In this document: positions 43,154 to 53,191 of the stretch, in pieces
Position numbering within the stretch: the first letter of the stretch is position 1
How the letters are laid out: every line of letters begins with the position of its first letter
NCBI RefSeq assembly: GCF_000503775.1
Contig: NZ_KI629782.1
Location: 1,031,540-1,095,539 of the forward strand
DNA: 64,000 nucleotides
Origin: Brevibacillus panacihumi W25
GTDB lineage: Bacteria > Bacillota > Bacilli > Brevibacillales > Brevibacillaceae
Reading direction: 5' to 3'
Program-made: the position numbers and the translations under genes
The notes under the pieces: model-generated
Told to the model about the DNA's origin: nothing
Seen by the model: only the letters and a program-made list of their open reading frames with translations
Databases searched by the model: none

Positions 43154-43169
43154 GCGATCAGGCAAAGGC

Positions 43170-43919
43170 TTACGAGAAGAAGAATTTCTTCAAGCCATGC
43201 TTGATGGTTTCTTTATTCATATGTGCGATGGAAGTGGTAAGTGGAATTCCTTTCGGACAAGCTTGTACGCAGTTTTGCGAGTTCCCGCAATCCGCGATAC
43301 CGCCATCGTCCATCAACGCTTCCAGACGCTCATGCTTGTTCATCATTCCGGTTGGATGCTGGTTGAACAGGCGAACCTGGGAGATGGCAAAAGGACCGAT
43401 GAAGTCCGATTTGCTGTTGACATTCGGGCAAGCCTCCAGGCAAACACCGCAGGTCATGCATTTGGACAGTTCGTATGCCCATTGACGCTCAACCTCTGGC
43501 ATACGTGGTCCTGGACCCAGGTCATGCGTTCCATCGATTGGAACCCACGCTTTTACGCGTTTCAGCGCATCGAACATGCGGCTGCGGTCAATCGACAGGT
43601 CGCGCTGTACAGGGAAGGTGCTCATTGGTTCGAGACGGATCGGCTGTTCCAGCTTGTCGATCAGGGCAGAGCACGCTTGACGCGGCTTGCCGTTAATCAC
43701 CATCGAGCAGGCACCGCAGACTTCTTCCAAGCAGTTGGATTCCCAGTTGACCGGTGCCGTTTTTTGTCCTTGGGCATTTACAGGATTGCGTTGAATTTCC
43801 ATCAGCGCCCCGATCACGTTCATGTTCGGACGGTAAGGAATTTTGAATTCTTCCTTGTACGGAGTGCTGTCAGGGCTGTCCTGGCGAGTAATAATCAGGT
43901 GAATCAACTTTTCGGCCAT
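43170..43919 (-). CDS. sdhB: Succinate dehydrogenase iron-sulfur subunit
   Basis: 249 residues. N-terminal plant-type ferredoxin domain with NCLEEVCGACSMVINGKPRQAC (2Fe-2S) and C-terminal CMTCGVCLEACPN plus CVQACPKGIP for the 4Fe-4S and 3Fe-4S clusters. It links the flavin of SdhA to menaquinone at the membrane anchor. Last gene of sdhCAB. Confidence 0.96.
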   Translation of the reverse strand: MAEKLIHLIITRQDSPDSTPYKEEFKIPYRPNMNVIGALMEIQRNPVNAQGQKTAPVNWESNCLEEVCGACSMVINGKPRQACSALIDKLEQPIRLEPMSTFPVQRDLSIDRSRMFDALKRVKAWVPIDGTHDLGPGPRMPEVERQWAYELSKCMTCGVCLEACPNVNSKSDFIGPFAISQVRLFNQHPTGMMNKHERLEALMDDGGIADCGNSQNCVQACPKGIPLTTSIAHMNKETIKHGLKKFFFS

Positions 43920-43937
43920 GATCAGTTTCCTCCTCTC

Positions 43938-45695
43938 TTAGTGCTTCTTGTCGGACGTATAGTCACGTTTACGCGGCGGAATCAGCGAAACATCGATGTC
44001 CTCGTAGTAGATCTCCGGAGCCGTAGTTTCCGGATTGAATTTTGCCATGGTTGTTTTCATGAAGCGCTCGTCATCGCGCTCAGGGAATTCAGGCTTGTAG
44101 TGAGCACCGCGGCTCTCATCGCGCATCAGGGCACCAATGGTGATCGCGCGTGCCAGCACCAGCATGTTCCACAGATGACGTGTGAAGGAAGCGCCGGAGT
44201 TGCTCCATTTGCTTGTATCGTTAATGTTGATGTTCTTGTAGCGATCCATCAGTTCAACGATTTTCTCGTCGGTCTTCTTCAGACGGTCATTGTAACGCAC
44301 GACGGTTACGTTGTCCGTCATCCACTCACCCAGCTCCTTGTGGATCAGGTAAGCATTCTCTGTTCCATCCATTTTCAGGATGTTTTCGTATTTCTCTTGC
44401 TCTTTCTTCGTAAAGCCGTCGTAAAGCGTAGAGGAGAGATCATCCGAGGATTGATTCAGTCCATTCATATACTCAATCGCTTTTGGACCTGCTACCATAC
44501 CGCCGTAGATCGCGGAGAGCAAAGAGTTTGCACCCAGACGGTTCGCACCATGCTGCGAGTAATCGCACTCACCGGCAGCGAACAAGCCAGGGATGTTGGT
44601 CATTTGATTGTAGTCTACCCACATACCGCCCATGGAATAGTGAACAGCCGGGAAGATTTTCATTGGAACCTTGCGTGGGTCATCACCGACGAATTTCTCG
44701 TAGATCTCGATAATACCGCCCAGCTTGACATCCAATTCTTTCGGATCTTTGTGGGAGAGGTCGAGATATACCATGTTCTCGCCGTTGATACCCAGCTTCA
44801 TGTCTACGCAGACGTGGAAAATCTCACGTGTTGCGATGTCACGCGGAACCAGGTTTCCGTACGCCGGATATTTTTCCTCCAGGAAGTACCAAGGCTTACC
44901 GTCTTTGTACGTCCAGATGCGTCCGCCTTCACCGCGAGCAGATTCGGACATGAGACGCAGCTTGTCGTCGCCAGGAATCGCTGTTGGGTGAATCTGAATC
45001 ATCTCGCCATTGGCGTAGACGACACCTTGTTGGTACGCGATCGAAGCCGCTGTACCGGTGTTGATGATCGAGTTCGTCGATTTACCGAAGATAATCCCAG
45101 GACCGCCCGTTGCCAAGATAACAGCATCTGCACGGAAGGATTGAACTTCACCGGAACGCAGGTTTTGAGCTGTAATCCCACGACAGGTTCCGGAGTCATC
45201 CAACACAGCACCGAGGAAATCCCAATATTCGTACTTGGTGACCAAACCTTCTGCTTCATAGCGGCGGACTTGCTCGTCCAATGCATAAAGCAATTGCTGT
45301 CCAGTCGTCGCACCTGCGAACGCAGTGCGGTGATGCTTCGTACCGCCGAAACGACGGAAGTCCAGCAGTCCCTCAGGAGTACGGTTAAACATAACACCCA
45401 TCCGGTCCAGCATGTAAATGATCCCTGGAGCCGCATCCGCCATTGCTTTTACTGGCGGTTGGTTCGCCAGGAAGTCGCCGCCGTACACGGTGTCATCGAA
45501 GTGCTCCCAAGTGGAATCGCCTTCCCCTTTGGTATTCACCGCACCGTTGATACCGCCTTGGGCACAAACGGAGTGGGAACGTTTTACCGGAACCAGAGAG
45601 AACAGTTGGACGGGAACACCTTTTTCTGCTGCCTTGATGGTAGCCATCAAGCCGGCCAAACCACCACCGACAATGATCAGTTTACCTTTTGCCAT
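43938..45695 (-). CDS. sdhA: Succinate dehydrogenase flavoprotein subunit
   Basis: 585 residues. FAD site IIVGGGLAGLMATIKAAEKG, the FAD-linking histidine region RSHSVCAQGGINGAVN, active-site segment GGRIWTYKDG, and HYSMGGMWVDY, GECDYSQHGANRLGANSLLSA. It oxidises succinate to fumarate in the TCA cycle on the cytoplasmic face. Second gene of the operon, 19 bases upstream of sdhB. Confidence 0.97.
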   Translation of the reverse strand: MAKGKLIIVGGGLAGLMATIKAAEKGVPVQLFSLVPVKRSHSVCAQGGINGAVNTKGEGDSTWEHFDDTVYGGDFLANQPPVKAMADAAPGIIYMLDRMGVMFNRTPEGLLDFRRFGGTKHHRTAFAGATTGQQLLYALDEQVRRYEAEGLVTKYEYWDFLGAVLDDSGTCRGITAQNLRSGEVQSFRADAVILATGGPGIIFGKSTNSIINTGTAASIAYQQGVVYANGEMIQIHPTAIPGDDKLRLMSESARGEGGRIWTYKDGKPWYFLEEKYPAYGNLVPRDIATREIFHVCVDMKLGINGENMVYLDLSHKDPKELDVKLGGIIEIYEKFVGDDPRKVPMKIFPAVHYSMGGMWVDYNQMTNIPGLFAAGECDYSQHGANRLGANSLLSAIYGGMVAGPKAIEYMNGLNQSSDDLSSTLYDGFTKKEQEKYENILKMDGTENAYLIHKELGEWMTDNVTVVRYNDRLKKTDEKIVELMDRYKNININDTSKWSNSGASFTRHLWNMLVLARAITIGALMRDESRGAHYKPEFPERDDERFMKTTMAKFNPETTAPEIYYEDIDVSLIPPRKRDYTSDKKH

Positions 45696-45713
45696 GACTT
45701 TGTCCCCCTATCC

Positions 45714-46325
45714 CTATACAATAAACGCCGACATAGCGCGCAAGCCAATGAACGTTACAATTACGAATACTGCCATTGTAAAATATGTTGCAATGCGTTG
45801 GGAACGAGGCCCAACTGTGATTCCCCAGTGAACGAGGAACGACCAGATTCCGTTGGAGAAGTGGAAGGTCGTACTGATAATCCCGATCGCATAAAATACG
45901 ACCATGACAGGATTGCTAAGTATGTTGGCCATCATGTCAAAATTGACTTCAGCGCCCATCGCTTTTGGGATGCGTGTTTCCCAGACGTGCCAAACAATAA
46001 AGATAAGCGTAATGATACCTGTCAAACGCTGCCAGAGGAACAATTGGTTCCGGAGATAGCCGAAGTTCCCTACATTTTGTTTCGCTTGGAAGGCGATGTA
46101 GAGACCGTAGACCGCGTGAAACAGGATCGGGATGTAGATAAAGACAAATTCAACTACCAGCAAGAATGGTACGTTTTCAATCAGACCCGCAGCCGTGTTG
46201 AAAGCTTCCGGTCCGCGCGTTGCTTGATAGTTTGCCGTCAGGTGGAACAGCAAGAACAGCCCGATTGGAAACAAACCTAAGAGAGAGTGAAGCCTGTGAC
46301 TGAGAAAGCTATGGCCTTTCGCCAT
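45714..46325 (-). CDS. sdhC: Succinate dehydrogenase cytochrome b558 subunit
   Basis: 203 residues with five hydrophobic segments. Conserved histidines fall in SHRLHSLLGLFPIGLFLLFHL, FHAVYGLYI, VWHVWE and FHFSNGIWSFLVHWG, the bis-haem and quinone-site ligands of the Bacillus-type single anchor subunit. First gene of sdhCAB, transcribed from the SigA promoter at 46498-46526 with a 170-base leader. Confidence 0.95.
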   Translation of the reverse strand: MAKGHSFLSHRLHSLLGLFPIGLFLLFHLTANYQATRGPEAFNTAAGLIENVPFLLVVEFVFIYIPILFHAVYGLYIAFQAKQNVGNFGYLRNQLFLWQRLTGIITLIFIVWHVWETRIPKAMGAEVNFDMMANILSNPVMVVFYAIGIISTTFHFSNGIWSFLVHWGITVGPRSQRIATYFTMAVFVIVTFIGLRAMSAFIV

Positions 46326-46497
46326 ACAATGGTCCCCCTTTCAATGTATCTAACCTTCTTTTACTCGATCTTTCCCCCTATCCTAACCCATTGACTTCTC
46401 CATTAGACATGACGGGACGTCCGTCACATCCTTTGTCTGGAAAAGACAAAATGTGTCGGAATACGGAAAAAAGATTGGCAAAACATTGACCAAAACA

Positions 46498-46526
46498 ATT
46501 GTACTCCTGTCGTGAAGGAGCGTCAA
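46498..46526 (-). promoter_or_regulatory. SigA-type promoter of sdhCAB
   Basis: Minus strand TTGACG (46521-46526), 17 bases, TACAAT (46498-46503). The remainder of 46326-46650 shows no gene. Confidence 0.65.
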
Positions 46527-46650
46527 GATAATGAATAGACTAAATCCATTGATAGAATAAACGAAACTGAACCCGATATTTTTCCTCTACCAAAATGGCA
46601 TGTCCGCTCCCCTTCCATCATAGTCTATTAGGGACAGGAGGGGAAGTAGA

Positions 46651-47097
46651 GTGAAAGTGACCGATCAATTGAGTGCCTTGCTGCCGACAGCATCGATCGC
46701 CTATGCGGAACGGATGAATATGCCCTATCTCGGCTACCATCTATTGCGCGAGACGCTGACCCAGACCCTGCTGGGAGAAAGCGAAAGCCCGATCCTTTAT
46801 TGGGTCGGAAAGAATATGGGACGAAAGATACCGATTCAATCTGCCAATGGCATTATTCTGCCTTTTATCCGGTTGGGCCTAGGACAGCTCGACCTGTTGA
46901 AGGAATCCGAGCAACACCTCCATTATTCCCTCTCACACACCATCTATCCCTATATGTCTCAAGAGCGCCTCAGCCGTACCCTTTCCCTGGAATGCGGCGT
47001 CATAGCGGGAGCGATAGAAGAATGGCAAGGCAAAGAAACCCTTGTGCAGATGGAGCTCGGACAGAAAGGAAGCGTACAGATCCACGTCAGCTTCTGA
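46651..47097 (+). CDS. yslB: DUF2507 protein, YslB-like
   Basis: 148 residues, soluble V4R-like fold family. Pattern YLGYHLLRETLTQTLLGESESPILYWVGKNMGRK is typical of DUF2507, and its place between lysC and sdhC is the same as yslB in Bacillus. The function is unknown. GGACAGGAGGGG precedes the GTG start. Confidence 0.85.
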   Translation: MKVTDQLSALLPTASIAYAERMNMPYLGYHLLRETLTQTLLGESESPILYWVGKNMGRKIPIQSANGIILPFIRLGLGQLDLLKESEQHLHYSLSHTIYPYMSQERLSRTLSLECGVIAGAIEEWQGKETLVQMELGQKGSVQIHVSF

Positions 47098-47102
47098 CCG
47101 TG

Positions 47103-47138
47103 AAAGCCCCCCTCTCCCGATGCGAAGAGGGGGGCTGC
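47103..47138. terminator. Terminator between yslB and lysC
   Basis: AAAGCCCCCCTCT pairs with the AGAGGGGGGCT that follows; serves converging transcripts. Confidence 0.75.
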
Positions 47139-47151
47139 CCGCTATGATCAT

Positions 47152-48393
47152 CTACGAACCGTGTACCACGGCAGTCTCCGCCACGTCAAGACCGTAAGCC
47201 GTATGCAGGCTGCGAACCGCGAGCTCTGTCAAATCTGCCGGGATGACGCAGGATACCTTGATATCGGAGGTCGACACCATTTTGATAGTAATCTGCTCCT
47301 CAGCCAGCACGCGGAACATCTCCGCAGCGACACCCGGATTGTTCACCATGCCGGATCCTACGATGGATACTTTGCTCAAGCCTTCTTCGTAGTCCACTTT
47401 TTCAAAGCCAAGTTCCGCCTGATTTTTCGCCAAGGTATCCAAGGCATGCTTCAGGTCTCCTGCTGCCACCGTGAAAGAAATATTCGTCACATCGGAATCG
47501 TAGGAGCTTTGGATGATGATGTCTACATTTACCCGATGATCCGCCAGTGTATTGAACAGTCGGGACAGGGTTCCGACCTTTGCTGCCATGCCGACCACGG
47601 TAATCTTGGCCACCTCGTCATCATGAGCGACGCCGCTTACTACTCTACCTGTTTCCATATCGGGAACCTCCTCTACATAGGTGCCTTCTTCTGCGGTAAA
47701 ACTGGAGCGAACCACCAGCTTCACCTTGTATTTCTTGGCTGCCTCTACAGATCGCGGGTGAAGGACACCGGCACCGAGATTGGCCAACTCCAGCATCTCG
47801 TCATAGGAGATGCGATCCAGCTTGCTTGCTGCCGGAACCACGCGCGGGTCTGCGGTATACACGCCTGCGACATCGGTGAAAATCTCGCATTTGTCGGCCT
47901 GCAGGCTTGCCGCCAAGGCCACGGCAGACGTATCGGATCCGCCACGTCCCAAAGTGGTGATCTCTCCTGTGTCGCTGATGCCCTGGAATCCGGCCACGAT
48001 CACGACGCGTCCGCGGTCCAGCTCCGCGCGAATCCGGGTTGGATCGATCTCTTTGATTCGTGCCCGGCCATGAATCGATTCGGTCGTAATTCCTGCCTGC
48101 CAGCCAGTCAGGGAAATCGCGTCATACCCCTTTTGGTGCAAGGCCATTGACAATAAAGCGATGGACACCTGCTCCCCCGTGGTCAGCAGCATATCCATCT
48201 CCCGTTCAGACGGGTAAGGCGTAATTTCTTTCGCCATGTCGATCAGCACGTCCGTCGATTTTCCCATCGCGGACAAAATGATCACCATGTCGTGACCCGC
48301 TTCCTTGTTTGCGATAATCCGATCAGCTACTCGCAAAATTCGCTCAATAGTTCCTACGGAAGTACCTCCGTATTTCTGCACGATCAATCCCAT
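47152..48393 (-). CDS. lysC: Aspartokinase (lysine-sensitive type)
   Basis: 413 residues. Kinase domain starts VQKYGGTSVGTIERI; FQGISDTGEITTLGRGGSDTSAVALAA binds aspartate and ATP. Two ACT domains follow from about 260 (VGMAAKVGTLSRLFNTLADHRVNVDII and VSIVGSGMVNNPGVAAEMFRVL). It makes aspartyl phosphate, the first step to lysine, diaminopimelate, threonine and methionine. In Bacillus the beta subunit arises from an internal start in the same gene. A lysine riboswitch precedes it, which marks the lysine-controlled isozyme. Confidence 0.96.
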   Translation of the reverse strand: MGLIVQKYGGTSVGTIERILRVADRIIANKEAGHDMVIILSAMGKSTDVLIDMAKEITPYPSEREMDMLLTTGEQVSIALLSMALHQKGYDAISLTGWQAGITTESIHGRARIKEIDPTRIRAELDRGRVVIVAGFQGISDTGEITTLGRGGSDTSAVALAASLQADKCEIFTDVAGVYTADPRVVPAASKLDRISYDEMLELANLGAGVLHPRSVEAAKKYKVKLVVRSSFTAEEGTYVEEVPDMETGRVVSGVAHDDEVAKITVVGMAAKVGTLSRLFNTLADHRVNVDIIIQSSYDSDVTNISFTVAAGDLKHALDTLAKNQAELGFEKVDYEEGLSKVSIVGSGMVNNPGVAAEMFRVLAEEQITIKMVSTSDIKVSCVIPADLTELAVRSLHTAYGLDVAETAVVHGS

Positions 48394-48480
48394 GGCACTT
48401 CTCTCCTATTCCTATTCTCATATCCACACGTTTTTTCTCTATGTTTGGTTTCTCTTTTTCTTTATGTTTTCCAGATAAAC

Positions 48481-48829
48481 AAAAAAGACACCGACGAGGA
48501 ATTTCACCTGTCGCTGTCTATGGTTTCGACATACCGGCTCCCCCTTCCCAATACACGCGGACAGACTGCAAGAGATGATCGGAAAAACCAGTCATCACTC
48601 ACACTGTCACACCGTGAGATAGCTCTCCATCCAGCAACTGGCCATTGCCTGGATGACAGTCCTGCGCTTGTTCAACGCAAGCCCAGCATGAAAAGCACGG
48701 GTCGCTCTTCACACTTCGGCGAATTCCCCTTTTCCTGCCCTTCATAGATACCCGATCTCTGGGAGGTACTCATGGTTTTCGCGCCTCTACCTCACTCCTT
48801 TGGGGAAGTGAGGTCAACTATTCTGTTTG
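48481..48829 (-). promoter_or_regulatory. Lysine riboswitch (L box) with terminator
   Basis: The minus-strand leader has the conserved L-box segments GTGAGGTAGAGGCGCG, a downstream GAGTACC, GGGGAATTCGCCGAAGTG, and several long helices. The leader ends in a terminator, GACAGCGACAGG ... CCTCGTCGGTGTC followed by TTTTTT (48481-48518), 90 bases before lysC. Lysine binding should favour the terminator. Confidence 0.88.
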
Positions 48830-48835
48830 AATGGC

Positions 48836-48864
48836 ATTATAACATGCTGCCTGGCAGGGATCAA
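48836..48864 (-). promoter_or_regulatory. SigA promoter of lysC
   Basis: Minus strand TTGATC (48859-48864), 17 bases, TATAAT (48836-48841). It lies immediately before the riboswitch and overlaps the end of nothing else. Confidence 0.8.
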
Positions 48865-48890
48865 TGGCTTTTTCCTTTTTGCTCGTTCGA

Positions 48891-50672
48891 TCAGGTTTCC
48901 AGCTTGCGCAGATGCGCGATGATCTCGCGGGCCAGCTTGTCGCCGATTCCCAGCTGGCGGAAATCCTCGACACTTGCCTCCCGCATTTTTTTCAGCGAGC
49001 CGAAATGAGTAAACAGCAGCTTTCTTCGTTTTTCCCCGATCCCAGGGATTTCATCGAGCTGGGAGGACAGCATCGTCTTGGACCGCGACTGCCGATGAAA
49101 CGTGATCGCAAACCTGTGCACTTCGTCCTGGATGCGCTGCAGCAAGTAAAATTCATAGCTGTCGCGTCTCAACTCCACCGCTTCTGGCGGATCGCCGTAC
49201 ATCAGCTGCGCGGTACGGTGTTTGTCGTCCTTCGCCAAGCCGCAAACCGGGATGTACAAGCCCAGCTCGTTTTCCAGCACATCCATGGCTGCACTGATCT
49301 GTCCCTTGCCTCCGTCGATCACGATAAGATCGGGCATCTCCTGATTTTCTTTCAGCAGGCGGGAATAGCGACGGCGGATGACCTCCCGCATCGAGCCGTA
49401 ATCATCAGGACCTTCGACGCTTTTGATCTTGAATTTGCGGTACTCTTTTTTGTCGGGACGTCCATTCGTAAAGACGATCATGGCAGAGACCGGCTCAGTA
49501 CCTTGAATGTTAGAGTTGTCGAACGCTTCGATTCGGTGCGGGGTTTTGATTCCGAGAATATGCCCCAGATTATGCACCGCCTGGACGGTCCGCGCGTCGT
49601 CTTTGGACATCAGGGCGAATTTCTCTTGCAGCGCAATTCGTGCATTTTCATTCGCCATCTGCACCAGTTCCCGCTTCTTGCCGCGTTTCGGCGCATGGAC
49701 CTTGATTCCGAGCCACTGGGCGAGCAATTCGGGATCGCTTTCCTCGGGCAGCAGAATCTCCTTGGGCAGCGCGTTTTGCTTGTCATAGTAAAATTGGCCC
49801 ACATAGGACATAAAGTCTTCCGCTTCCTCCCCATAGTAAGGAAAAGACGTCGTTTGCCGCTCGATCATTTTGCCCTGGCGCATGTAAAAAATCTGAATGC
49901 ACATCCAGCCCTTGTCGACCGCGAAGCCTATAATGTCCCGGTCCACTGTGTCGGCCATGGTCACCTTCTGTTTCTCCATCACGGCTTCGATGCTTTTGAT
50001 CTGGTCGCGGTATTCCTTCGCCCGCTCAAACTCCATATTCTCTGCCGCCTGATTCATCTTGGCCGTCAATTCCTGCTTCATCGCTTCATGGCCGCCGTCG
50101 AGAAAACGGGCGATTTCCTCCACGATCCGCTGATTTTCCTCTTCGGCCACATCGTACACGCAGGGAGCCAGACATTGGCCCAGATGGTAATACAGACAGA
50201 CCTGCTTCGGCATCGTTTTGCATTTGCGCAGTGGATACAAACGGTCCAGCAGCTTCTTCACTTCTCCTGCGTCGCCAGCGTTGGGGTAGGGACCAAAGTA
50301 TCGGGCCTTGTCCTTCAACACCTTGCGCGTGATCTCCAGTCGCGGCTCTTTTTCATTGGTAATTTTAATGTAGGGATACGTCTTGTCGTCGCGAAGCATC
50401 ACATTGTAGCGCGGATTGTGCTGCTTGATCAGGTTGCACTCCAGAACCAAGGCCTCAATCGCAGACGATACGACGATATATTCAAAATCAGTAATTTCAC
50501 TGACCAAAAGCTGTGTTTTCCCATTATGGCTTCCGGTAAAGTAGGAGCGAACGCGGTTTTTCAACACCTTCGCCTTTCCTACGTAGATAATTTCACCGGC
50601 AGCGTTTTTCATCAGGTAGCAGCCCGGTTTTTCAGGCAATACACCCAACTTGTCTTTCAAGGAGCGATTCAC
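48891..50672 (-). CDS. uvrC: Excinuclease ABC subunit C
   Basis: 593 residues from GTG 50672 (AGGAGGGGGGCAGCC upstream). GIY-YIG domain ([26 protein letters not shown]) makes the 3' cut; a UVR motif lies near 200 ([24 protein letters not shown]); an RNase H-like domain with [20 protein letters not shown] makes the 5' cut; two HhH motifs end the protein ([20 protein letters not shown]). It cuts damaged DNA in nucleotide excision repair with UvrAB. Confidence 0.96.
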   Translation of the reverse strand: MNRSLKDKLGVLPEKPGCYLMKNAAGEIIYVGKAKVLKNRVRSYFTGSHNGKTQLLVSEITDFEYIVVSSAIEALVLECNLIKQHNPRYNVMLRDDKTYPYIKITNEKEPRLEITRKVLKDKARYFGPYPNAGDAGEVKKLLDRLYPLRKCKTMPKQVCLYYHLGQCLAPCVYDVAEEENQRIVEEIARFLDGGHEAMKQELTAKMNQAAENMEFERAKEYRDQIKSIEAVMEKQKVTMADTVDRDIIGFAVDKGWMCIQIFYMRQGKMIERQTTSFPYYGEEAEDFMSYVGQFYYDKQNALPKEILLPEESDPELLAQWLGIKVHAPKRGKKRELVQMANENARIALQEKFALMSKDDARTVQAVHNLGHILGIKTPHRIEAFDNSNIQGTEPVSAMIVFTNGRPDKKEYRKFKIKSVEGPDDYGSMREVIRRRYSRLLKENQEMPDLIVIDGGKGQISAAMDVLENELGLYIPVCGLAKDDKHRTAQLMYGDPPEAVELRRDSYEFYLLQRIQDEVHRFAITFHRQSRSKTMLSSQLDEIPGIGEKRRKLLFTHFGSLKKMREASVEDFRQLGIGDKLAREIIAHLRKLET

Positions 50673-50727
50673 GGCTGCCCCCCTCCTTTCGCAACTTTCC
50701 ACCCCCCATCGTAACACGTTTGGGCAA

Positions 50728-50764
50728 AGAAAAACAGCATTTGCCTTTCTCAAGCAAATGCTGT
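50728..50764 (-). terminator. trxA terminator
   Basis: ACAGCATTTGC (50734-50744) pairs perfectly with GCAAATGCTGT (50754-50764); T-run on the minus strand. Confidence 0.9.
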
Positions 50765-50795
50765 CCGTTCGATACATTTCCGTCTATGTGGCGGC

Positions 50796-51110
50796 TTACA
50801 GATGTTTGCCTACTGTTGCCATCAATGCTTCTTTCGGTTGGAACCCGATGATTTTGTCTACCGGTTGACCGTCTTTGAACACGATCAATGTCGGAATGGA
50901 CATGACGCCAAAACGGCCTGCAGACTCAGGATTGTCGTCGACGTTTACTTTTACGATTTTCAGTTGGGAGCCCACTTCACCATCGATTTGCTCCAGGACA
51001 GGCGCGATCATTTTGCAAGGGCCGCACCAAGGTGCCCAAAAGTCAACCAGGACGGTGCCTTGCCCTACTTCCTGGGTAAAGTTTTGATCAGATGCATTTA
51101 CAATTGCCAT
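50796..51110 (-). CDS. trxA: Thioredoxin
   Basis: 104 residues, standard size. Active site Trp28-Cys29-Gly-Pro-Cys32 in [16 protein letters not shown], and the cis-proline in [12 protein letters not shown]. It reduces protein disulfides in the cytoplasm. Own terminator; GGAGGTAAC before the ATG. Order etfA-trxA-uvrC is as in Bacillus. Confidence 0.97.
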   Translation of the reverse strand: MAIVNASDQNFTQEVGQGTVLVDFWAPWCGPCKMIAPVLEQIDGEVGSQLKIVKVNVDDNPESAGRFGVMSIPTLIVFKDGQPVDKIIGFQPKEALMATVGKHL

Positions 51111-51310
51111 GAGTGTTACCTCCTTGATCTCTTACTTCTGGAAAAAGTATCTTACTGAGAATCAGTATATCATCCCTGCGGCGATATGACCATCACGCCA
51201 GACACTTTCCGCACTCAAGGATAGTTTGTCCTGCATACCCTTCCTTACCCTTTGTTTCTTGTCAGGAAATCGTTTCTTTTGTGAAGCCCTCTTGCCCTCC
51301 GAGCACGGGG

Positions 51311-51349
51311 ACAAAAAAACGTCCTGGAATCACTTAGTCCAGGACGTTT
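51311..51349 (-). terminator. etfA terminator
   Basis: AAACGTCCTGGA (51317-51328) pairs perfectly with TCCAGGACGTTT (51338-51349); T-run on the minus strand. Confidence 0.9.
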
Positions 51350-51361
51350 CGCAAGCTTTGA

Positions 51362-52321
51362 TTAGACAAGAACCTTTTTAAATTCAGCAGTCAGCAATGG
51401 CACGACTTCGAACAAATCTCCGACGATGCCGTAATCAGCGATCTGGAAGATTGGGGCTTCAGGATCTTTATTAATCGCCACGATCACTTTGGAGCTGGAC
51501 ATGCCAGCCAAATGCTGAATCGCGCCAGAGATGCCGCAAGCGATGTACAGATCAGGCGTTACGACTTTACCAGTCTGGCCGATCTGCAGGGAGTAATCGC
51601 AATAATCGGCGTCGCACGCTCCGCGGGACGCACCGACAGCAGCACCCAGGACGTCGGCCAGCTCTTGCAAGGTCTGGAACCCTTCTGCGCTCTTGACTCC
51701 GCGTCCACCGGATACGATTACTTTCGCTTCAGAAAGATCTACTTTCCCGCTGGTTTTGCGGACGACCTCTTTTACAATGGTGCGCAGGTCTTTGATCTCC
51801 AGATCTACAGGCACCACTGTCGCCGACTTCGATTCGTCTGCCGCACCTGCCGCGATATTGTTTGGACGAATGGTGACGAACAGCTTTCCATCGACGAACT
51901 TGCGCTTTTGAAATGCCTTCCCGGCATAGATCGGGCGGATGAAAACAGGTCCAGCCTCGATCCCTGTCACGTCAGATACCAGACCGTATCCCAGACGGGC
52001 TGCCACGCGCGGCGCCACGTCGCGACCAATCGCTGTATGGCCCAATACGACTGCATCTGGCGCAGCCAACTCGATCAATTGTGTCACAGCCTGTGTATAA
52101 GCATCAGGCGTGTACTGTGCCAATGCCTCATGCTCAGCCGCATAGACCATTGCAGCCCCATGATGGCCCAAAGTCGCAGCATGAGCCGCCGCATTTGCAC
52201 CGAAAACGCCTGCTACCACTTCGCCCCCGTCAGCAATCAATTGCGCTGCTCCCAAGGCTTCCAGCGATACGTTGCGTAGTTGTCCGTCACGCACTTCTGC
52301 CAATACAAGTACCTTTTTCAT
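51362..52321 (-). CDS. etfA: Electron transfer flavoprotein alpha subunit
   Basis: 319 residues. C-terminal FAD domain with SGGRGVKSAEGFQTLQELADVLGAAVGASRGACDADY, QIGQTGKVVTPDLYIACGISGAIQHLAG and INKDPEAPIFQIADYGIVGDLF. With EtfB it collects electrons from acyl-CoA dehydrogenases. It is 20 bases after etfB and closes the fatty-acid operon. It is distinct in sequence from FixB. Confidence 0.95.
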   Translation of the reverse strand: MKKVLVLAEVRDGQLRNVSLEALGAAQLIADGGEVVAGVFGANAAAHAATLGHHGAAMVYAAEHEALAQYTPDAYTQAVTQLIELAAPDAVVLGHTAIGRDVAPRVAARLGYGLVSDVTGIEAGPVFIRPIYAGKAFQKRKFVDGKLFVTIRPNNIAAGAADESKSATVVPVDLEIKDLRTIVKEVVRKTSGKVDLSEAKVIVSGGRGVKSAEGFQTLQELADVLGAAVGASRGACDADYCDYSLQIGQTGKVVTPDLYIACGISGAIQHLAGMSSSKVIVAINKDPEAPIFQIADYGIVGDLFEVVPLLTAEFKKVLV

Positions 52322-52341
52322 GGAAATCCTCTCCCTCTCTC

Positions 52342-53109
52342 TTAGATCACTTTCGCTTCGTTGCGCAACAGTTGCACCAATTCTGACGCTTGGGCAGACA
52401 GATCACCAGACAAAATGCGTCCAGCCCCTTTTGTTGGCGGCAAAAATTGATCCACGATCTCAGTCTTTGCCGCTACCTCATCGGCAGACAGACCCAGATC
52501 ATCAGCAGAGAGACGCTCCAAAGGCTTTTTCTTCGCCTTCATAATCCCAGGAAGGGAAGGATAGCGCGGTTCGTTCAATCCTTGCTGGGCAGTGATCAAA
52601 ACAGGCAGACTGGTTTCAACAACCTCCAGGTCCCCCTCCACGTCACGCTCGACGCGAACTTGGCTTCCGTTAACTTCCAGCTTCACTGCAGTGGAGACGT
52701 GATTGATGCCCAGCTCTTCAGCCAGTCGCGGCCCGCCTTGACCAGCTCCCGTATCGACAGCCATCTGACCGCCCAGGATAATGTCAAAGCCGACTTTCTT
52801 CGCTACGGCTGCCAGGACTTTAGCCGTCGTGAATTCATCACCGAAAAGAGATTCGTCATCCACCAGCACAGCCTTGTCTGCGCCCATGGCCAACGCGGTG
52901 CGAATGGCGCTTTCCGCGCGATCCGGTCCGACGCTGACGACTGTTACCTCGCCGCCATGCTCTTCCTTCAGCTTGATGGCTTCCTCAACGGCATATTCAT
53001 CATAGGGATTTATGATAAATTCCACACCATCTTCCGAAATGTTTCCGCCTTGAATTACGATTTTCTCTTCTGTGTCAAACGTTTGCTTCAACACAACCAA
53101 AATGTTCAT
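52342..53109 (-). CDS. etfB: Electron transfer flavoprotein beta subunit
   Basis: 255 residues. LVVLKQTFDTEEKI start, NPYDEYAVEEAIKLKEE, and the AMP-binding loop GGQMAVDTGAGQGGPRLAEELG. Third gene in the order fadR - enoyl-CoA hydratase - etfB - etfA, 82 bases after the hydratase. Confidence 0.95.
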   Translation of the reverse strand: MNILVVLKQTFDTEEKIVIQGGNISEDGVEFIINPYDEYAVEEAIKLKEEHGGEVTVVSVGPDRAESAIRTALAMGADKAVLVDDESLFGDEFTTAKVLAAVAKKVGFDIILGGQMAVDTGAGQGGPRLAEELGINHVSTAVKLEVNGSQVRVERDVEGDLEVVETSLPVLITAQQGLNEPRYPSLPGIMKAKKKPLERLSADDLGLSADEVAAKTEIVDQFLPPTKGAGRILSGDLSAQASELVQLLRNEAKVI

Positions 53110-53191
53110 GAGGACCCCTCCTTAGTCGAAATGCTACCGCGAAATAGCTGATGAGGCAAACCATTTCTTTCCTTCTCTCTATCGTCGTTCG

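Noticed and set aside
43152..46280. A 1042-codon open frame on the plus strand
   Set aside because: It is exactly antisense to sdhB, sdhA and sdhC, has no ribosome binding site and shows no recognisable domain; it arises from the GC-rich third positions of the sdh genes.
48864..50714. A 616-codon open frame on the plus strand
   Set aside because: Antisense to uvrC over its whole length and without protein-like motifs.
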